Source: Leishmania infantum JPCM5
Lineage: Eukaryota > Euglenozoa > Kinetoplastea > Trypanosomatida > Trypanosomatidae
Assembly: GCF_000002875.2 (NCBI RefSeq)
Contig: NC_009419.2
Location: forward strand, 1,591,142 to 1,655,141
DNA: 64,000 bases
Reading direction: 5' to 3'
Shown here: positions 39,774-51,153 of the stretch, in pieces
Position numbering within the stretch: the first letter of the stretch is position 1
How the letters are laid out: each line of letters begins with the position of its first letter
Translations under genes and position numbers: made by a program
The notes under the pieces: model-generated
What the model saw: the letters and a program-made list of their open reading frames with translations, nothing else
Database searches by the model: none
Told to the model about the DNA's origin: nothing

Positions 39774-41531
39774 ATGGCCTTTACTGGTCCGAATCCCTCA
39801 ATCTGGGTCGGTGGCCTGGACCCGGATCTGCAGGAGCAGAAGCTATACGACTACTTTGTGCGCATCGGCCCCGTCACCTCCGTCCGCGTATGCGTCGACT
39901 CTGCCACGCAGAAGTCCCTCGGGTACGGTTACGTAAACTTCCAGGACCCCGCGGATGCTGAGAAGGCGCTGGACCAGGCCGGCTCCAAGCTCGGCTCTCG
40001 CTACCTCCGCATCGCCAAGATCCAGCGCGACCCCTCGAAGCGCCGCTCCGGCGTCAACAACATCCTTGTCAAGAAACTTCCAAAGAGTGTCGACACGTAC
40101 GCACTGAAGGAGATGTTCAGCAAGTTCGGCCGCCTCACCGCGATCGGCCTGGCGTGCGACGAGAAGGGCGAGTCTCGCGGCTACGCCCGCATCTCCTTCG
40201 AGCGCGAGGAGTCCGCCGTGGACGCCGTGAGGGAGATGGACGGGATGGAGATGGACGGCCAGGCGATCGTCGTGGAACGCTACCAGGCCCAACACCGTGA
40301 CGAGCTGCTGAAGCAGTTCACCAACCTCTACGTCAAAAACCTCGATCCCGCTGTCACGGACGAAAAGCTGCGCGCGTTCTTCGCCAAGTACGGCGAAGTC
40401 AGCTCCGCGAAGGTCCGCGACCTCGGCGCGGTTCAGAGCGAGGCCGGTCTCGGCTACGTCGCCTTCCAGAAGCACGAGGACGCCGCCCGCGCTGTTGAGG
40501 AGCTGAACGGAAAGGAGTGTGAGATCTCCAAGGCCGGCTCCCCTCTCGACGTGAGCCGCTTCCGCTCTCGCGAGGAGCGCCAGCGCGACCGCGAGCGCCA
40601 GCGCCGTGAGCGCGCGCAGCAGCACAGCAAGTACCCGAACCTGTACGTCAAGGGCTTTGACGACACTGTCACGAGCGAGCGCCTGGAGGAGCTGTTCCAG
40701 CGCTACGGCGAGACGGTGTCGGTGACAGTGATGATGGACAAGGAGACGGGCGTGTCGCGCTGCTTCGGCTTCGTGTCCATGAAGGACCAGAACGCCGCCT
40801 CGCAGGCCATTCAGGAGCTGAACGGCAGCACCTTTCTCAGCCCCCGCCCGCTCTTCGTCACGTACGCCCTTCGCAAGGATGCGCGCCGCCAGAACCTCGA
40901 GGAGCGCAGCAAGCAGTTCCGCGTGCGCCAAAACCCGATGGGCGGCCCGGGCATGGGTGCCATGCCACCCATAGGCTTCATGGGCCCGCAGATGTTCAAC
41001 AACGTCAACATGCCATTCATGAACCCGCGCGTGCCGATCATGCCGATGAACGGAATGAACGGAATAGGCGGCATGAACGGTATGGGTGGCATGAACGGCG
41101 TGGGCGGTGTGGGAGGTATGGGCGGGATGGGCGGGATGGGCGGCATGGGAGGTATGGGCGGCATGGGCGGCATGGGAGGCATGGCCCGCCCAATGGCGCC
41201 GAACGCTATGAGCCAGATGCGCTCTCGCCCGATGCCGCAAAAGCCGCCGATGCAGTCTCTGATGCCACAGCAGCACCAGCAGGCGCCTCCGCAGGGCCAG
41301 AACCTCGCTGCGGTGCTCGCGAACCTCAACCCTGAGCAGCAGAAAAATGTGCTCGGTGAGCGTCTCTACAGCTACATTGTGCGCAGCCACCCGTCTGTGG
41401 CCGCCAAGATCACGGGTATGCTTCTCGAGATGGACAACTCCGAGATTCTGAACATGCTGGACTCGCCAACGATGCTGGACAGCAAGATCGCCGAGGCCCA
41501 GGACGTTCTGAACCGTCACATGAGCGTTTGA
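39774..41531 (+). CDS. PABP2: Poly(A)-binding protein, PABP2 type
   Basis: Cytoplasmic poly(A)-binding protein of 585 residues, binding mRNA tails and linking them to translation and decay factors. Four RRMs are clear: RRM1 about 9-85 (RNP2 IWVGGL, RNP1 GYGYVNF), RRM2 about 97-172 (RNP2 ILVKKL), RRM3 about 184-262 (RNP2 LYVKNL, RNP1 GLGYVAF), RRM4 about 288-366 (RNP2 LYVKGF, RNP1 CFGFVSM). A Met/Gly/Pro-rich linker follows, including GGM repeats, then a C-terminal MLLE/PABC domain (about 510-585) with a KITGMLLEM core that binds PAM2 peptides. RRM3 is followed by an Arg/Glu-rich helix. Start is the ATG at 39774 (a GTG upstream is ignored). Among the three Leishmania PABPs, the length of 585 is what I recall for PABP2. 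Confidence 0.95.
   Translation: MAFTGPNPSIWVGGLDPDLQEQKLYDYFVRIGPVTSVRVCVDSATQKSLGYGYVNFQDPADAEKALDQAGSKLGSRYLRIAKIQRDPSKRRSGVNNILVKKLPKSVDTYALKEMFSKFGRLTAIGLACDEKGESRGYARISFEREESAVDAVREMDGMEMDGQAIVVERYQAQHRDELLKQFTNLYVKNLDPAVTDEKLRAFFAKYGEVSSAKVRDLGAVQSEAGLGYVAFQKHEDAARAVEELNGKECEISKAGSPLDVSRFRSREERQRDRERQRRERAQQHSKYPNLYVKGFDDTVTSERLEELFQRYGETVSVTVMMDKETGVSRCFGFVSMKDQNAASQAIQELNGSTFLSPRPLFVTYALRKDARRQNLEERSKQFRVRQNPMGGPGMGAMPPIGFMGPQMFNNVNMPFMNPRVPIMPMNGMNGIGGMNGMGGMNGVGGVGGMGGMGGMGGMGGMGGMGGMGGMARPMAPNAMSQMRSRPMPQKPPMQSLMPQQHQQAPPQGQNLAAVLANLNPEQQKNVLGERLYSYIVRSHPSVAAKITGMLLEMDNSEILNMLDSPTMLDSKIAEAQDVLNRHMSV
41067..41183 (+). repeat. GGM-coding repeat in PABP2 linker
   Basis: A short tandem array encodes GGMGGM-type units (with GGMNG and GVGG variants) within the PABP2 linker. 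Synonymous changes between units show it is not a very recent expansion, but it should vary in length between strains. Confidence 0.9.
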
Positions 41532-44500
41532 GTCAGCGTCTAACCAAACGTACGCCGCCAGGTTTGTCTGTCTTGCTCGCTCGCACACCCGTGCATGCAG
41601 GCCCGCGCTCTCGCGTAAGCGCGTGCTTATCGCCTCGTTCTGCGTTGCCTCTAGAGGCGTGCAATGAGGCAAGCGAGGCCCACGGAAGGCACAGACGAAA
41701 GGGCGTCACGGAAAGTCGCGCTCCCACCAAAACACGCTCGATGAACGAGAGAGAAGCACAAGAACTTCAACAAGTATTTGCACTCGTCTCGGACCCCCTC
41801 TTACTCTCTTCTCGGGCAGCGGAGGCAGGCTCACCTGCGACGCGGTGGTGGTCTGCTACAGTGCTGCTTGCGGGCTTTTAAGGACGAAGAGGGGAGGGGG
41901 AGGGATGCTCGTGGCGCATAGAATTTCCTGAGCGAGGACGCGGGCGCGTGACTTTCGTTCAGGGTCTTTCAGGGGAGAAAGACACGCCGTTGGCTGTCCA
42001 GAGCATCTTTGTGGTTGTGCTTCTGAGGGGATGATGACGCGATGCAGGCACTCTACTCCCGTGCTTGACGCCGAGAAGGGGACCGCGAATGATAGAGATG
42101 ATGGCAAACAAACAAAAACAGGCAAGCATGGGGCGGTGTGGCGAACACAGCAAAAAGCATCTTGACCTCCATCTTCTCAGCTGCCTCCTCTACCCCCCCC
42201 CCCCCGCGGTGCATGCATCCCCTGCCCTGAGGGTCGGGCAAAGAGAAAGCAGCGGCTACAGGACACATTTCTTTCTAGGCTCTTTTTGTTTTCCATCTCT
42301 TTTTCTTCAGCTCCGCCACGACCCCCGCCCGTTCCTCTGCAACTACGCCGTAGAAGGGCAGCACTTCTCCCTCCTTCTTTTCATGGTTTGTGTGTGTATG
42401 TGAGGGGAGTGGCGCTGTTCCTCTCCCATCTTTGTGTGTTCTGCAGCTCCGCCTCTGCCGGTCGCCGTTTTTATTTTCGTTTTCTCCCTTTACCGCGCGC
42501 CTTTTCAGATATTGGCGTCTCCTCTCTCTCTCCTCTTTTCTTTCGCCTTCCGGCAGATTAGCGAAGACAAGGCAATGTGAGTGGCAGCATAGAAGAACAA
42601 AAATGAATAGTGTGTGCGAGGCTCTTTTTCTGCATGTTCTCTCTACCGTGAAGGTAGTTTGGCCAGTAATTTCCCTTGACGCTTGCGCCTTTGCTTTTGT
42701 TTTTGTTGTGTGTTTGTGTGTGTGTGAGCGTGTGCACGTGAGTGTGCGTCTGCGCTTCGAGGGGGAAACGAAAAACAACATAAAAAAAGAAACAGGAATG
42801 ATGCTGAGGAGGAAAATTCGAATCAAGAATGAAGACGCCAATATCGGATTTATTTCCTATATGATCTACACGTTTTTTTCCCCTGGGGGGTTTCTTTTCC
42901 TTTCTTTTCGGGAATTCTCACAGGCAAAAAGAAAGCAGGAATAAGAAAAGAGCATTTCTGTGGGATTCCCCCTCTCTCTATATTTATATATATGCATGTT
43001 TTGCTGTAGTTTTCATGTCTTTTTTTCCCCTCTCTCTCTCCCTCTCTCTTTGACCAGTGTAGCACATGCAAAAAGGGTGTGCACTTGCGTGTGCGAGTGT
43101 CTGTGTGTTTTTCTACTTCGCGAGCTCTTTCTCCCTTCGTGTTGGTGTGCATGTGTGCGTACGTGCGTTGTGGTCTCTGCCGATTTCTGTCCCTTGGCCT
43201 GTGCCTGCGCGCACTTTAGCGTCGCTTCGCGGCTGTGCGTGAGGAAGGCGATGGCGCCGTATGTTCTGTCGCTAGCATGCGAGAACTGAAGAGCACCACC
43301 TAAATGCATATACACACAGACTCGAACGTTTTCTTGGGATGTGTGTGCGTGTGTGTGTGGGGGGGGGAGCAGATGCGACGGCAGCAACAGAGGCTAACGC
43401 GGCGAGTGCGAGACACGCACGCTACAGGGTGACGAGGTGAGGTTCGGCGCTTCCTCGCATCCCAACGCCGCCCAATCCCCGCCCTTTTCCCGTCCCCTTC
43501 CCTCACCCCCTCCTCTGCGTTACTCCTTCAAGGATCGACCCACGAATAGAGGCCGAACTGCTACTCTTGTTTTTCACCTTGGTCTCCTACGTTACCTCCT
43601 TTTTATTTCGTGTGTTCCAGGCGGCGTACATTGCTTTGTTGCCTTGTCTCATCTTTCGACACTCACGCCTGCCTCTCCTCTCGCGCCCCAGCTTCCCTTT
43701 TTCCCACGTCCTTCCACACGACCTCACCGCCCATCACATCGCTTTCGCTTCCACCTCCCATTTCGCGCTTCGTGCGGAATCTGGACGGTTGCTATGCCTT
43801 GGCTTTGTCTCGCCCTTCTCTTCGTCTGCGTGTGCCTGTGCGCGTCGTCTTTTGTGCTTTTCACTTTTCGTACTTCTTTTTTTGCTCTGGGCTTCTCGCA
43901 CGTTGTGTGATCCCCTCTCGCACCCCGTTTTTATTGCCCGGTTGCCTTCGCCGCTCTTTGTTTTCTTTCTCTCCTGCCAGCTATCGAACTGCAGGGCCGC
44001 CCTTCTTTCCTCATACACGCACAAGCGCTCTACCTTTGTGGGCTGCGGGTGTACTTGTGTGCGCGCTGCCCAAGGACGGTGGCGGCAGCGATGACGCCAA
44101 GCCAAAAGTACAGAGGGAACGCAGAAATGTGGCACGCGAACCAAAGGAGGGACACTTCAGTGTCGACGAGGGGCGTGAGACAGAGAAGGGAGGGGAAAGG
44201 ATTAGTGCGCAGCGACTGGCGAAAAAAAAAACGCGTCGATATGTTGGGAAGGAAAATATTGTTGTGGCCAGCGATACGATGGCGGCTGGTAGATCAAAGT
44301 AGCAGTGCGCTATGGGGGTGAACAACGGAGGACGAGCGAGAGAGACAGAGACCCAAACAAGCAAAAGAAAGAGGGAAAGAGACATGAGCACACACGTTTG
44401 CGTTTTTTTCTTTTCGTCGTTGTGACCCTCTTTCCCACCTTCACTCAGACATACACACCTTGTCTCTCTCTCGCGTGTGCTTCTTCCTCCTGTTTCTTTG

Positions 44501-47500
44501 CCTCATGTCACCCATCTCGCTTGCTTAATGATGCCGGTGGGTGTGCTGCGGCGAGTGAATGAGGCTGTTGTAACTCCCACGCTTTTTTGTTCGTTCCTGG
44601 GCGTGCGTTTGTGACTTCTTTTTCTTTTTGGTGTTGTTTCTCCCTTTTGTATGTGCGTGTGTGTGTGTGTGTGTGCCGCGCCTTCAGCGTTGTGCGTGTG
44701 TCGTACGTTGCTCTTCGTTTTTCCCCCTTTTTCGCCTTCTGTTGTTTTCCTCCTTTTTTCTTAGCTTTTGCTTTCCACTTCCACGCACGCGATACATCTC
44801 TTTCTTTTGTGGTTTTCCAGTATTGTGTATTTGCGTGCGTGCGCTTGTTTCTTTGCTTCCTTTCTATGTATCTCGAACTTCCTCTTTCTGTTCCCACCCC
44901 CAACCTCCTTCTTCTGTTGTGCTTCCCTGCTCGCCTCCTTGCCGTTGTTCCTCTACGCTACATCTTGTGAAAGAAAGGGCATTGAAAAGACAACGAGAAC
45001 AATCCCCCTTCACCCACCACAGAAAAACGAAAAAACCCTGACGCCTTTCTTGATATGTTAAAGGGAAAGGGTGAGAGAGTTTGCTTCACTTTCTTGGTTG
45101 TTTTCTAGGAAGACGATGGGCGTCTTTGCCTTGTCGTTTTTTTTTTACTTTCGGCCATGCGCCTTTAAACGTGCCGTCGCGTTGCCCTGTCGTCTCTCGC
45201 TTGTTTCGTTTTTTTTTTCTGTGTGCGTGTCTGTGTGTGTGTGCCGACTCTTCCGATCATCCGAACATGCACATCAAACAGAAGAGAGTAGTACTTCTTC
45301 GAAGGGAAGGATGGAGCGAACAGTGGGTGACCTTCACTTCGTTTTCACGACACTGCGTATGGGAGAGCGAAAGCCACAGACATCCACGCTAAACGGTGCG
45401 AACGAGTTGAAGCGTCTAGCAGCAGAGCAGATACCAGAGGTCGACATACAGCAAAGAAAAGAGGCGTGCTTGCGCGCGTGACCGCGCACTCGATGGCGAT
45501 GAAGCGTGTCCTCGTTTTCGCCTCTTTTTTTTTGGCGTGTGCGCTGCGCATCGACGGCGCACATGAAGGTGGCTGGGGTGCTCAGAAGACGGGGTCTTGC
45601 TTACATGAGGAGAAAAAAAGAAATAGTGAGGAAAACAAGGCGAAATTGGGAAGAACAAGGGTGAAAAGCTTGAAGGTCGAGAAACAACCTCCGCGATCTC
45701 CCGCAGGCGCCAGGGTTAGATGAGTTGCGATGCAGAAAATCATTGCAGTGTGAAGAGCCTAGATAGAAGACGTAAAGAACGAAAACATAAGGAAAGATGT
45801 GGCGTAGAGGAAAAGAACGTCCCCCTTAAGCTTCTAAGCGAAGATTTTGGGAATGATGTGAAGAAAAAAAAGTTACCACGAACAAGGTCCACACAAGCAC
45901 ACACACACACACATGCGCAAACAAACGCACTGAGTGATGCGCGAAAAGCCGTCGCGAAACGCAGTGGACGAGTGATGGTGAAGCAGCCGCCGAGACAGGG
46001 AGGGAAGGGGGAGGACGATTGAAAGACAGAGGACGACGGAGGAGGACAGACAGCGCGTTAGTTGAGGGACGAAGCGACGAGTGCCGGTCAGCACGACTAC
46101 CAGCTTCCAAGCGCGTCTCTTTAGTGCTCCAGCGCTGTACGTCTGTTTGGTGTCTCCGTCGTTTGCTCTCGTGAACGAGCGTTTTTTTTTTTCATTCAGT
46201 CGGTATGTGCACCTCCCCTCTTTCACTCTTATATCCTTTCTTGTTCGTTTATCTGATGTTTTTGTGCGCGTGTGCGGCTTTGTTCTGTTCCTTTTGCCTT
46301 TTTTTTCTTCGCTCGTTTGCTTCTCTCTCTCGCGTCACCAAGCGGTGCCTCTGACTAAGGTTTTCTTCTTGTTTTTGCCCTTCCTTTCTTTCCCTTTCTC
46401 GCATATCTCTCTGTATGTGCGTGTGCGTATGCTTGTGATGGCGTGTCACTTTCTCCTGTGGCGTTTTTGTTGTATTTTGATGGCGATGCTGGTTGGCTAG
46501 TTCGTTGATTGGCTGTTTGGGTGGCCGGCTGGTTTTCCGCCTCCGTGATTGCTTTGCTGAGCGGGACGTAAAAGGAAGAAAAAGGGAACTTTAAAGGCGC
46601 GCGCACCTGCACACACACACACACACACACACAGTCGCAGACATGTACACGAACGACAGAACGCAAAAAGCTTGTGCAGTGGCGAACGCACGTGCGCACT
46701 TGCGCCTCCGTAGGACAGCACTGCAACAACGACTTGACTGTATCTTTTTTGCTGTTGTTCGTCCCTTGCCCTCCCTTCATTCCCCACCGTCGTGGTGTTT
46801 CGTTGTTCTTCGGAACAGACGCGCCATCAAACCAGTGCGCGCATTCAATAGAGGACTGGATTCAGGAAAGTGGAAGTGATGGGGCGTACGGGTGGGAGCG
46901 GCAGGGGAGAGGGAGGGCAGAGGCCGTCTTTCTAGGAGCGCAGAATCGACGAAACAAAGAAACCAAAAGACGAAGACAATGCCGATCTCAAGGAAGCGAG
47001 CAACGCGAGAAGGCGTGGGGCGTGGCTTTGGGCTTGTGTTTCTGTGCTGCATGGGTACATCAATGGGATCTTGTGCGCGTGAATTTGTGGTCCTGTCGGT
47101 GTGTGTGTGTGTGTGTGCGTCTGTACGTGCGTGCCGGCGTGGCTGCGCGAGAGAGACAGAGGGTGGTGGTGGTGGTGCATGACTAACCTTTTTATGAATC
47201 CGTAAAAAACAACAACAACAAAGGAAACGAAATGAACAACAACAAAAAAAGACAAACAGGAAATCATCATCAGCAGCAACACAAACGAACGGAGTGCAAA
47301 CAAGAGCCGCACATGGGCAGTGGCGCGTGCGCTGTGTGTGTGTGTGTGTGTGCTGGTGGCTGTCTAGCTCTGGCGCACGGCTCGATGTGATTCCGAGTGC
47401 ACACGGATGCTCTATCGAGTGGAGCGATGCTGGCGAAGTTTCGCTAGCAGAGCGCACGCTCGCTGGTCGAAGTTACAGCGTGTGGCGTGAGTCTTCCGTG

Positions 47501-48185
47501 CTGAGCGCTGGAGAAGAGTCGCGGTGATGGCCACCGTCGCTGTTCTAACCGAACGAATCGAGGAGGGAGAGGCGCATTTCGACTCAGAAGATACCCCTGC
47601 CTTCTCCGCTCATGCTCATGGTGTCAGCCTCTCATCCCTCTATCGTTTTTGTGCCCCTTGGATGCGTGAGAGGGAGGGGAACACGTCATGCTGCTCTTCT
47701 TCACATATTTTCGTTCGCTGTCTGCGCTTTCTTTTTTTTTCCTGTTGCGCACCACTCCCCCGTGCATCATGCATCGAGCCATTGGAACAGGCTGTGCCTC
47801 ACGGCGACTGGCGGACTGCTTCGAGCAGGAACACAGAGGAGCGAGATACGCACGCGCCTTCCCCTTTTAGAACAAAAACTTATACAAGCGGATAGCGAAG
47901 ATAGATAGGCAGCGAAAGAATTCGTCCACAGCGCAGGCAGACGGAACGCAGGGACGTTTCTCACATCGTCCACTACGCTTCCCTCGTCTACCTGCGCAAG
48001 AGCAAAAAAAAAACAGGTAGGTGGCCAGACGCACCTTGAGACCTGCCGCGATCATAACGTGGGCATCCGATTGCCTGACCACACCTGCGCAGGAAGGAGG
48101 GGCAAATCTTGCTTGATAACCCCTTCTCGGGCACGTGGCACTGCAGGCAGGCTTTCGTTTTTTTGGCGCGGAGAGTCGATAAAGG
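41532..48185. other. 6.65 kb gene-poor gap after PABP2
   Basis: The largest gap in the window. No supportable standard gene is found on either strand. Most of it is very T/C-rich on the + strand with scattered GT and CA runs (for example 46610-46633), a C run near 42194-42206, and purine-rich islands at 44085-44360 and 45600-46080. AAC repeats occur near 47205-47250. Candidate short frames at 45311-45481 and a coding-like island at about 47340-47640 are discussed as findings. Most of the DNA is probably a long PABP2 3' UTR plus intergenic sequence, with the 5' UTR of the next gene at the end. Confidence 0.55.
45311..45481 (+). CDS. Candidate 56-residue small ORF in PABP2 downstream gap
   Basis: An ATG-initiated frame with mixed, non-repetitive composition lies in otherwise low-complexity DNA. 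It reads like a small helical, charged protein (begins MERTVGDLHF, later ELKRLAAEQI and KEACLRA). About half of third codon positions are G/C, lower than in neighbouring genes. T-rich sequence at 45206-45230 followed by a CAG near 45278-45280 could be a splice acceptor. No family is recognised, and chance is a serious alternative. Confidence 0.22.
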   Translation: MERTVGDLHFVFTTLRMGERKPQTSTLNGANELKRLAAEQIPEVDIQQRKEACLRA

Positions 48186-49106
48186 ATGTTTGACTCACTG
48201 CGGCTGTTGGTACTGTCGTTCCTGTATTACCTCGGCTTCACCTATGCCGCCTTTGCAGCGCTCAAGCAGCGTTCTACGACGGTGGTGACGGCGGGGCCGC
48301 CGGCGCCATCGCCGGCCACTGCGAATGCGCCTCGCCCAGGCACCAAGGTAGAAATCGGCGTCCCTGCGTTGAAGCTTATGATCATGCTTACAACCATGGC
48401 ACTGCTCTCGCTTGTCGGGGCTGACTGGTTTCCGCTGTTTGCGGAGATGCGCGTGATTTTCATGTACACACTCCTCTATGCGCCCCCTTTGGCCCAGCAG
48501 GAGCTGTATGATCAGCTGTTTGCCCCTCTGCTGGTTCGCGGTGGCGCCTTGGCGCTCTCTCCGCAGACAAGGGACGTAGTTGCCCGCACAGTGTCGCTGT
48601 TTGTGGTGCGCCGCTGCATTGACGTCGCGATCGCGGCCATGAACTACACGGAGTGCAGTCGTATCCTCGGGGCCGATGCGGCGCGGGACATCTTGAGTAG
48701 CCTGCAGTTTTGCCAGCGCGCACTGCAGCAGACTGCCGCTATCACGCGCGAGTCAGGGAGAGCGACGTATGCGCAGATCGCGCGTGACAGAAACTTTGCC
48801 GTCGGCGCCTTCACCTCACATGTGCGACGAGCTCTCATGGCGAGGAAAGAGAGGGAGGACTTCAGCGCCCGTATCCCGCTAGGCCGTGTTGTGCGGGATG
48901 AACACGTTGACCCCGAGAGCGGCTTGCCCGTGGCGACGGCGTCTCTGTGGGCGACGTCGTCTTTTTCCAGTACGACGAGGGATGGGCTGGTGGGTAGCTT
49001 GCACGACGAGTACTCACACTCTGGCTTAGAGAGCGGTGAAGGTGGCCGGACCGATTGCTTGCGTCGCGGCGTCGATCACTGCGCGAAGCTGTCTGGCATC
49101 TTTTGA
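48186..49106 (+). CDS. REEP/HVA22 (TB2/DP1) family-like membrane protein
   Basis: A 306-residue protein from the ATG at 48186. Residues about 5-24 and 60-79 are hydrophobic and should span or dip into the membrane, separated by a Pro/Ala linker. Directly after the second segment comes DWFPLFAEMRVIF (80-92), then YAPPLAQQELYDQLFAPLL in the next 20 residues. This succession (a W-x-P-x-x-x-E-x-R/K motif, then a short helix and a Leu-Tyr-...-P-Leu motif) is the hallmark of the TB2/DP1/HVA22 domain found in REEP and Yop1, which curve tubular ER membranes. The C-terminal half is soluble, with a helix around 125-230 and a Ser/Gly-rich tail. The N-terminal linker differs from canonical members, so the assignment is by motif. 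Confidence 0.75.
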   Translation: MFDSLRLLVLSFLYYLGFTYAAFAALKQRSTTVVTAGPPAPSPATANAPRPGTKVEIGVPALKLMIMLTTMALLSLVGADWFPLFAEMRVIFMYTLLYAPPLAQQELYDQLFAPLLVRGGALALSPQTRDVVARTVSLFVVRRCIDVAIAAMNYTECSRILGADAARDILSSLQFCQRALQQTAAITRESGRATYAQIARDRNFAVGAFTSHVRRALMARKEREDFSARIPLGRVVRDEHVDPESGLPVATASLWATSSFSSTTRDGLVGSLHDEYSHSGLESGEGGRTDCLRRGVDHCAKLSGIF

Positions 49107-51153
49107 AGCGGACGTGCTGTCTTGTGCTGCCCCACTGTGTCTCAAAGGGAGAAGGGAACGTGAAGAGAGAAAGGAGGGGGCCACTTCCTCGACACACACA
49201 CACGCACACACATACATGTACACAAACACGCACGAAGACATCGCTAGCGGGTCGTGCGGGCCGAGTGTTTGTGTGTGTGTGTGTGCGTGAGGGTGCTCTT
49301 TGCTTTATGGTGCTTGCTTCGGAAGGCCTGTATATGTATGTGTGTATTTTAAGTCGCTTTCCCTGTTGTAGGCACATTCTCATGTCGGGGTTGCGCTTGC
49401 CCTTTTCTTTTGCTTCTCGTTTTTCTTTTGAATTTGCTTTTTGTTTATTTTTAAGGAGTGGTGCCACTGTCTTGGCCCAGGTGCCGCCGAGCACGGCTCC
49501 TTTGTTTTGGGCGCCCTTTGTCTCTCTTTCTCGACTCATCTAGCAGCATCTGCCTCCTGTTCTACTCAGCACGCACCCCTCTCTTCGCCGCCGCCATTCG
49601 TTTTCGGCCTCCTCTCTCTCTCTTCGAGCTCATCTCTTTTGCTTTTATGTGATGTAGTGTGTCTCCTGGAGTCCCTTCACTTTGGGTCTATCGGTGGACG
49701 ACCGTCTCGTCTTACACCTCTCCACCGTCGCCTCTCACACGATTTCGAATGTGAACGCAGGGACGGTGGCTCTCTCTCTCTTGGGCTGGTGCTTGTACGG
49801 CGTAAGTGTGTATGCACGTTGTGCACGTGTGCACATGCACATCCTTTCTTTTTCCCATTGTGTTTCCGACGCCAATGCGTTTGCTACGGCCATTGCCTGA
49901 CACGTTCTTTCGGTGCCTCTACGCGTCCCGCACGCGTACATTAGAGCCCCTGCTGCATCACACGAGAAAGAGTGCCCAAGGAGAAGGATTCTGTGTGAGG
50001 AGGAAGAACGCATGCGTGTACACAGCATCAGTGGGCCCACCTCTCTCTCGCCCCCCCTCCCCAACGTTCTCATACTCGCAACGTTTTACCGCCGCTTACA
50101 CGAAGGTGAGAACTTCTGGCAGAGATGTGACCTACTTCTGGCACACGCACGCCGTGACGCTCTCGCACGGAGGCCGTCGTGGCCTTCTCAAGTGAGAACG
50201 CATCGAAATGGAAGAAGCGTGCGTTCTGCAATGCTGCCCGCGCCGTCGTCCCGCCACCACGGCGTTGGCGACCTCGCACGATGCGTGTAGATGCGTGTGA
50301 GCTCGAGGCATCTAACCATTCGCTATCTTTCGTTCTCTTGCACTCTCAAACTCTTACGGCTTGCTCTGCACGCTTTCAATGTCTTTGCGACCGCCAAATT
50401 ACCCTTCTCAACGCATGGGCACACCCCACACACACGCACAAAAAAAAATGTATACGCGATCGAAAACGGATGCGGATGCCCCTCCTTGTGGGTACCACGG
50501 AGGTTCATACTCTTCTTCCCATATCTTCCTTTCCGATCAGAGCGTTTAAGCAACAACGCCACTGCACACACGCACCCGCAGCCATCATCTCACGCCGGCC
50601 TTCGTCTCTCTCACTCTCTGTGCTGCCCTTGTGTGAAGAGGGCGTGCCAAGACGACGGCAGAGGAGCGCTTTGCCGAAGAGTGACGCGGTGTGTCCGTGC
50701 TGGTTTTGGTGTGCGTGTGTGGGCTCGATTGCTGTTGCTCTGTTGTCTTCGCGACAAAAGCGCTTCGACTGTCCGAAATCTCACACGACTACACGCAACG
50801 AGTGCACGTATGCATCTCAGTAGGCGACGTCCCTTCGTTTCTATCTGGGGGCTGGGGACAGAATTTTTTTTTTGCTGTTGTTTTGCTCTTTGAAGTAGCT
50901 CGGCAGCGGCTTTCCTCCTCATCCTTGTGAAACTACGTGCTCACCGGCGCAGGTGACGAGACGACGCACCGCAAGCTCTCTTAGGCTGACAGAATTTGTA
51001 CTCATCGCCGTCAAGAGAGGCGTGCCGATCGCCCTTGTTTTTCGTTCTCCTCTTCATTTCTAACGCGCGCACACCCCTTACAAACGGAGTCGCTGCCATC
51101 CCCTCCCCCCCGCTTCACACACGCACACACAAATAGTAGACCCGCGCTTCGCA
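49107..51153. other. Intergenic / UTR DNA
   Basis: About 2 kb without a supportable gene. It includes a CA-rich stretch near 49193-49235, a GT run near 49269-49286, T/C-rich tracts at 49400-49460 and 49560-49680, an A run near 50440-50448, and a C/T tract at 51095-51118 shortly before HBS1. Confidence 0.6.

Noticed and set aside
39843..41672. 609-codon open frame antisense to PABP2, His/Ala/Leu-rich
   Set aside because: It mirrors the PABP2 reading frame; strong third-position G/C bias in the sense gene keeps the antisense phase open. The composition is not protein-like and the sense product is certain.
43300..44302. Several overlapping + frames of 130-230 codons in the large gap
   Set aside because: All are Phe/Leu/Ser/Cys/Pro-rich translations of T/C tracts in different phases of the same DNA.
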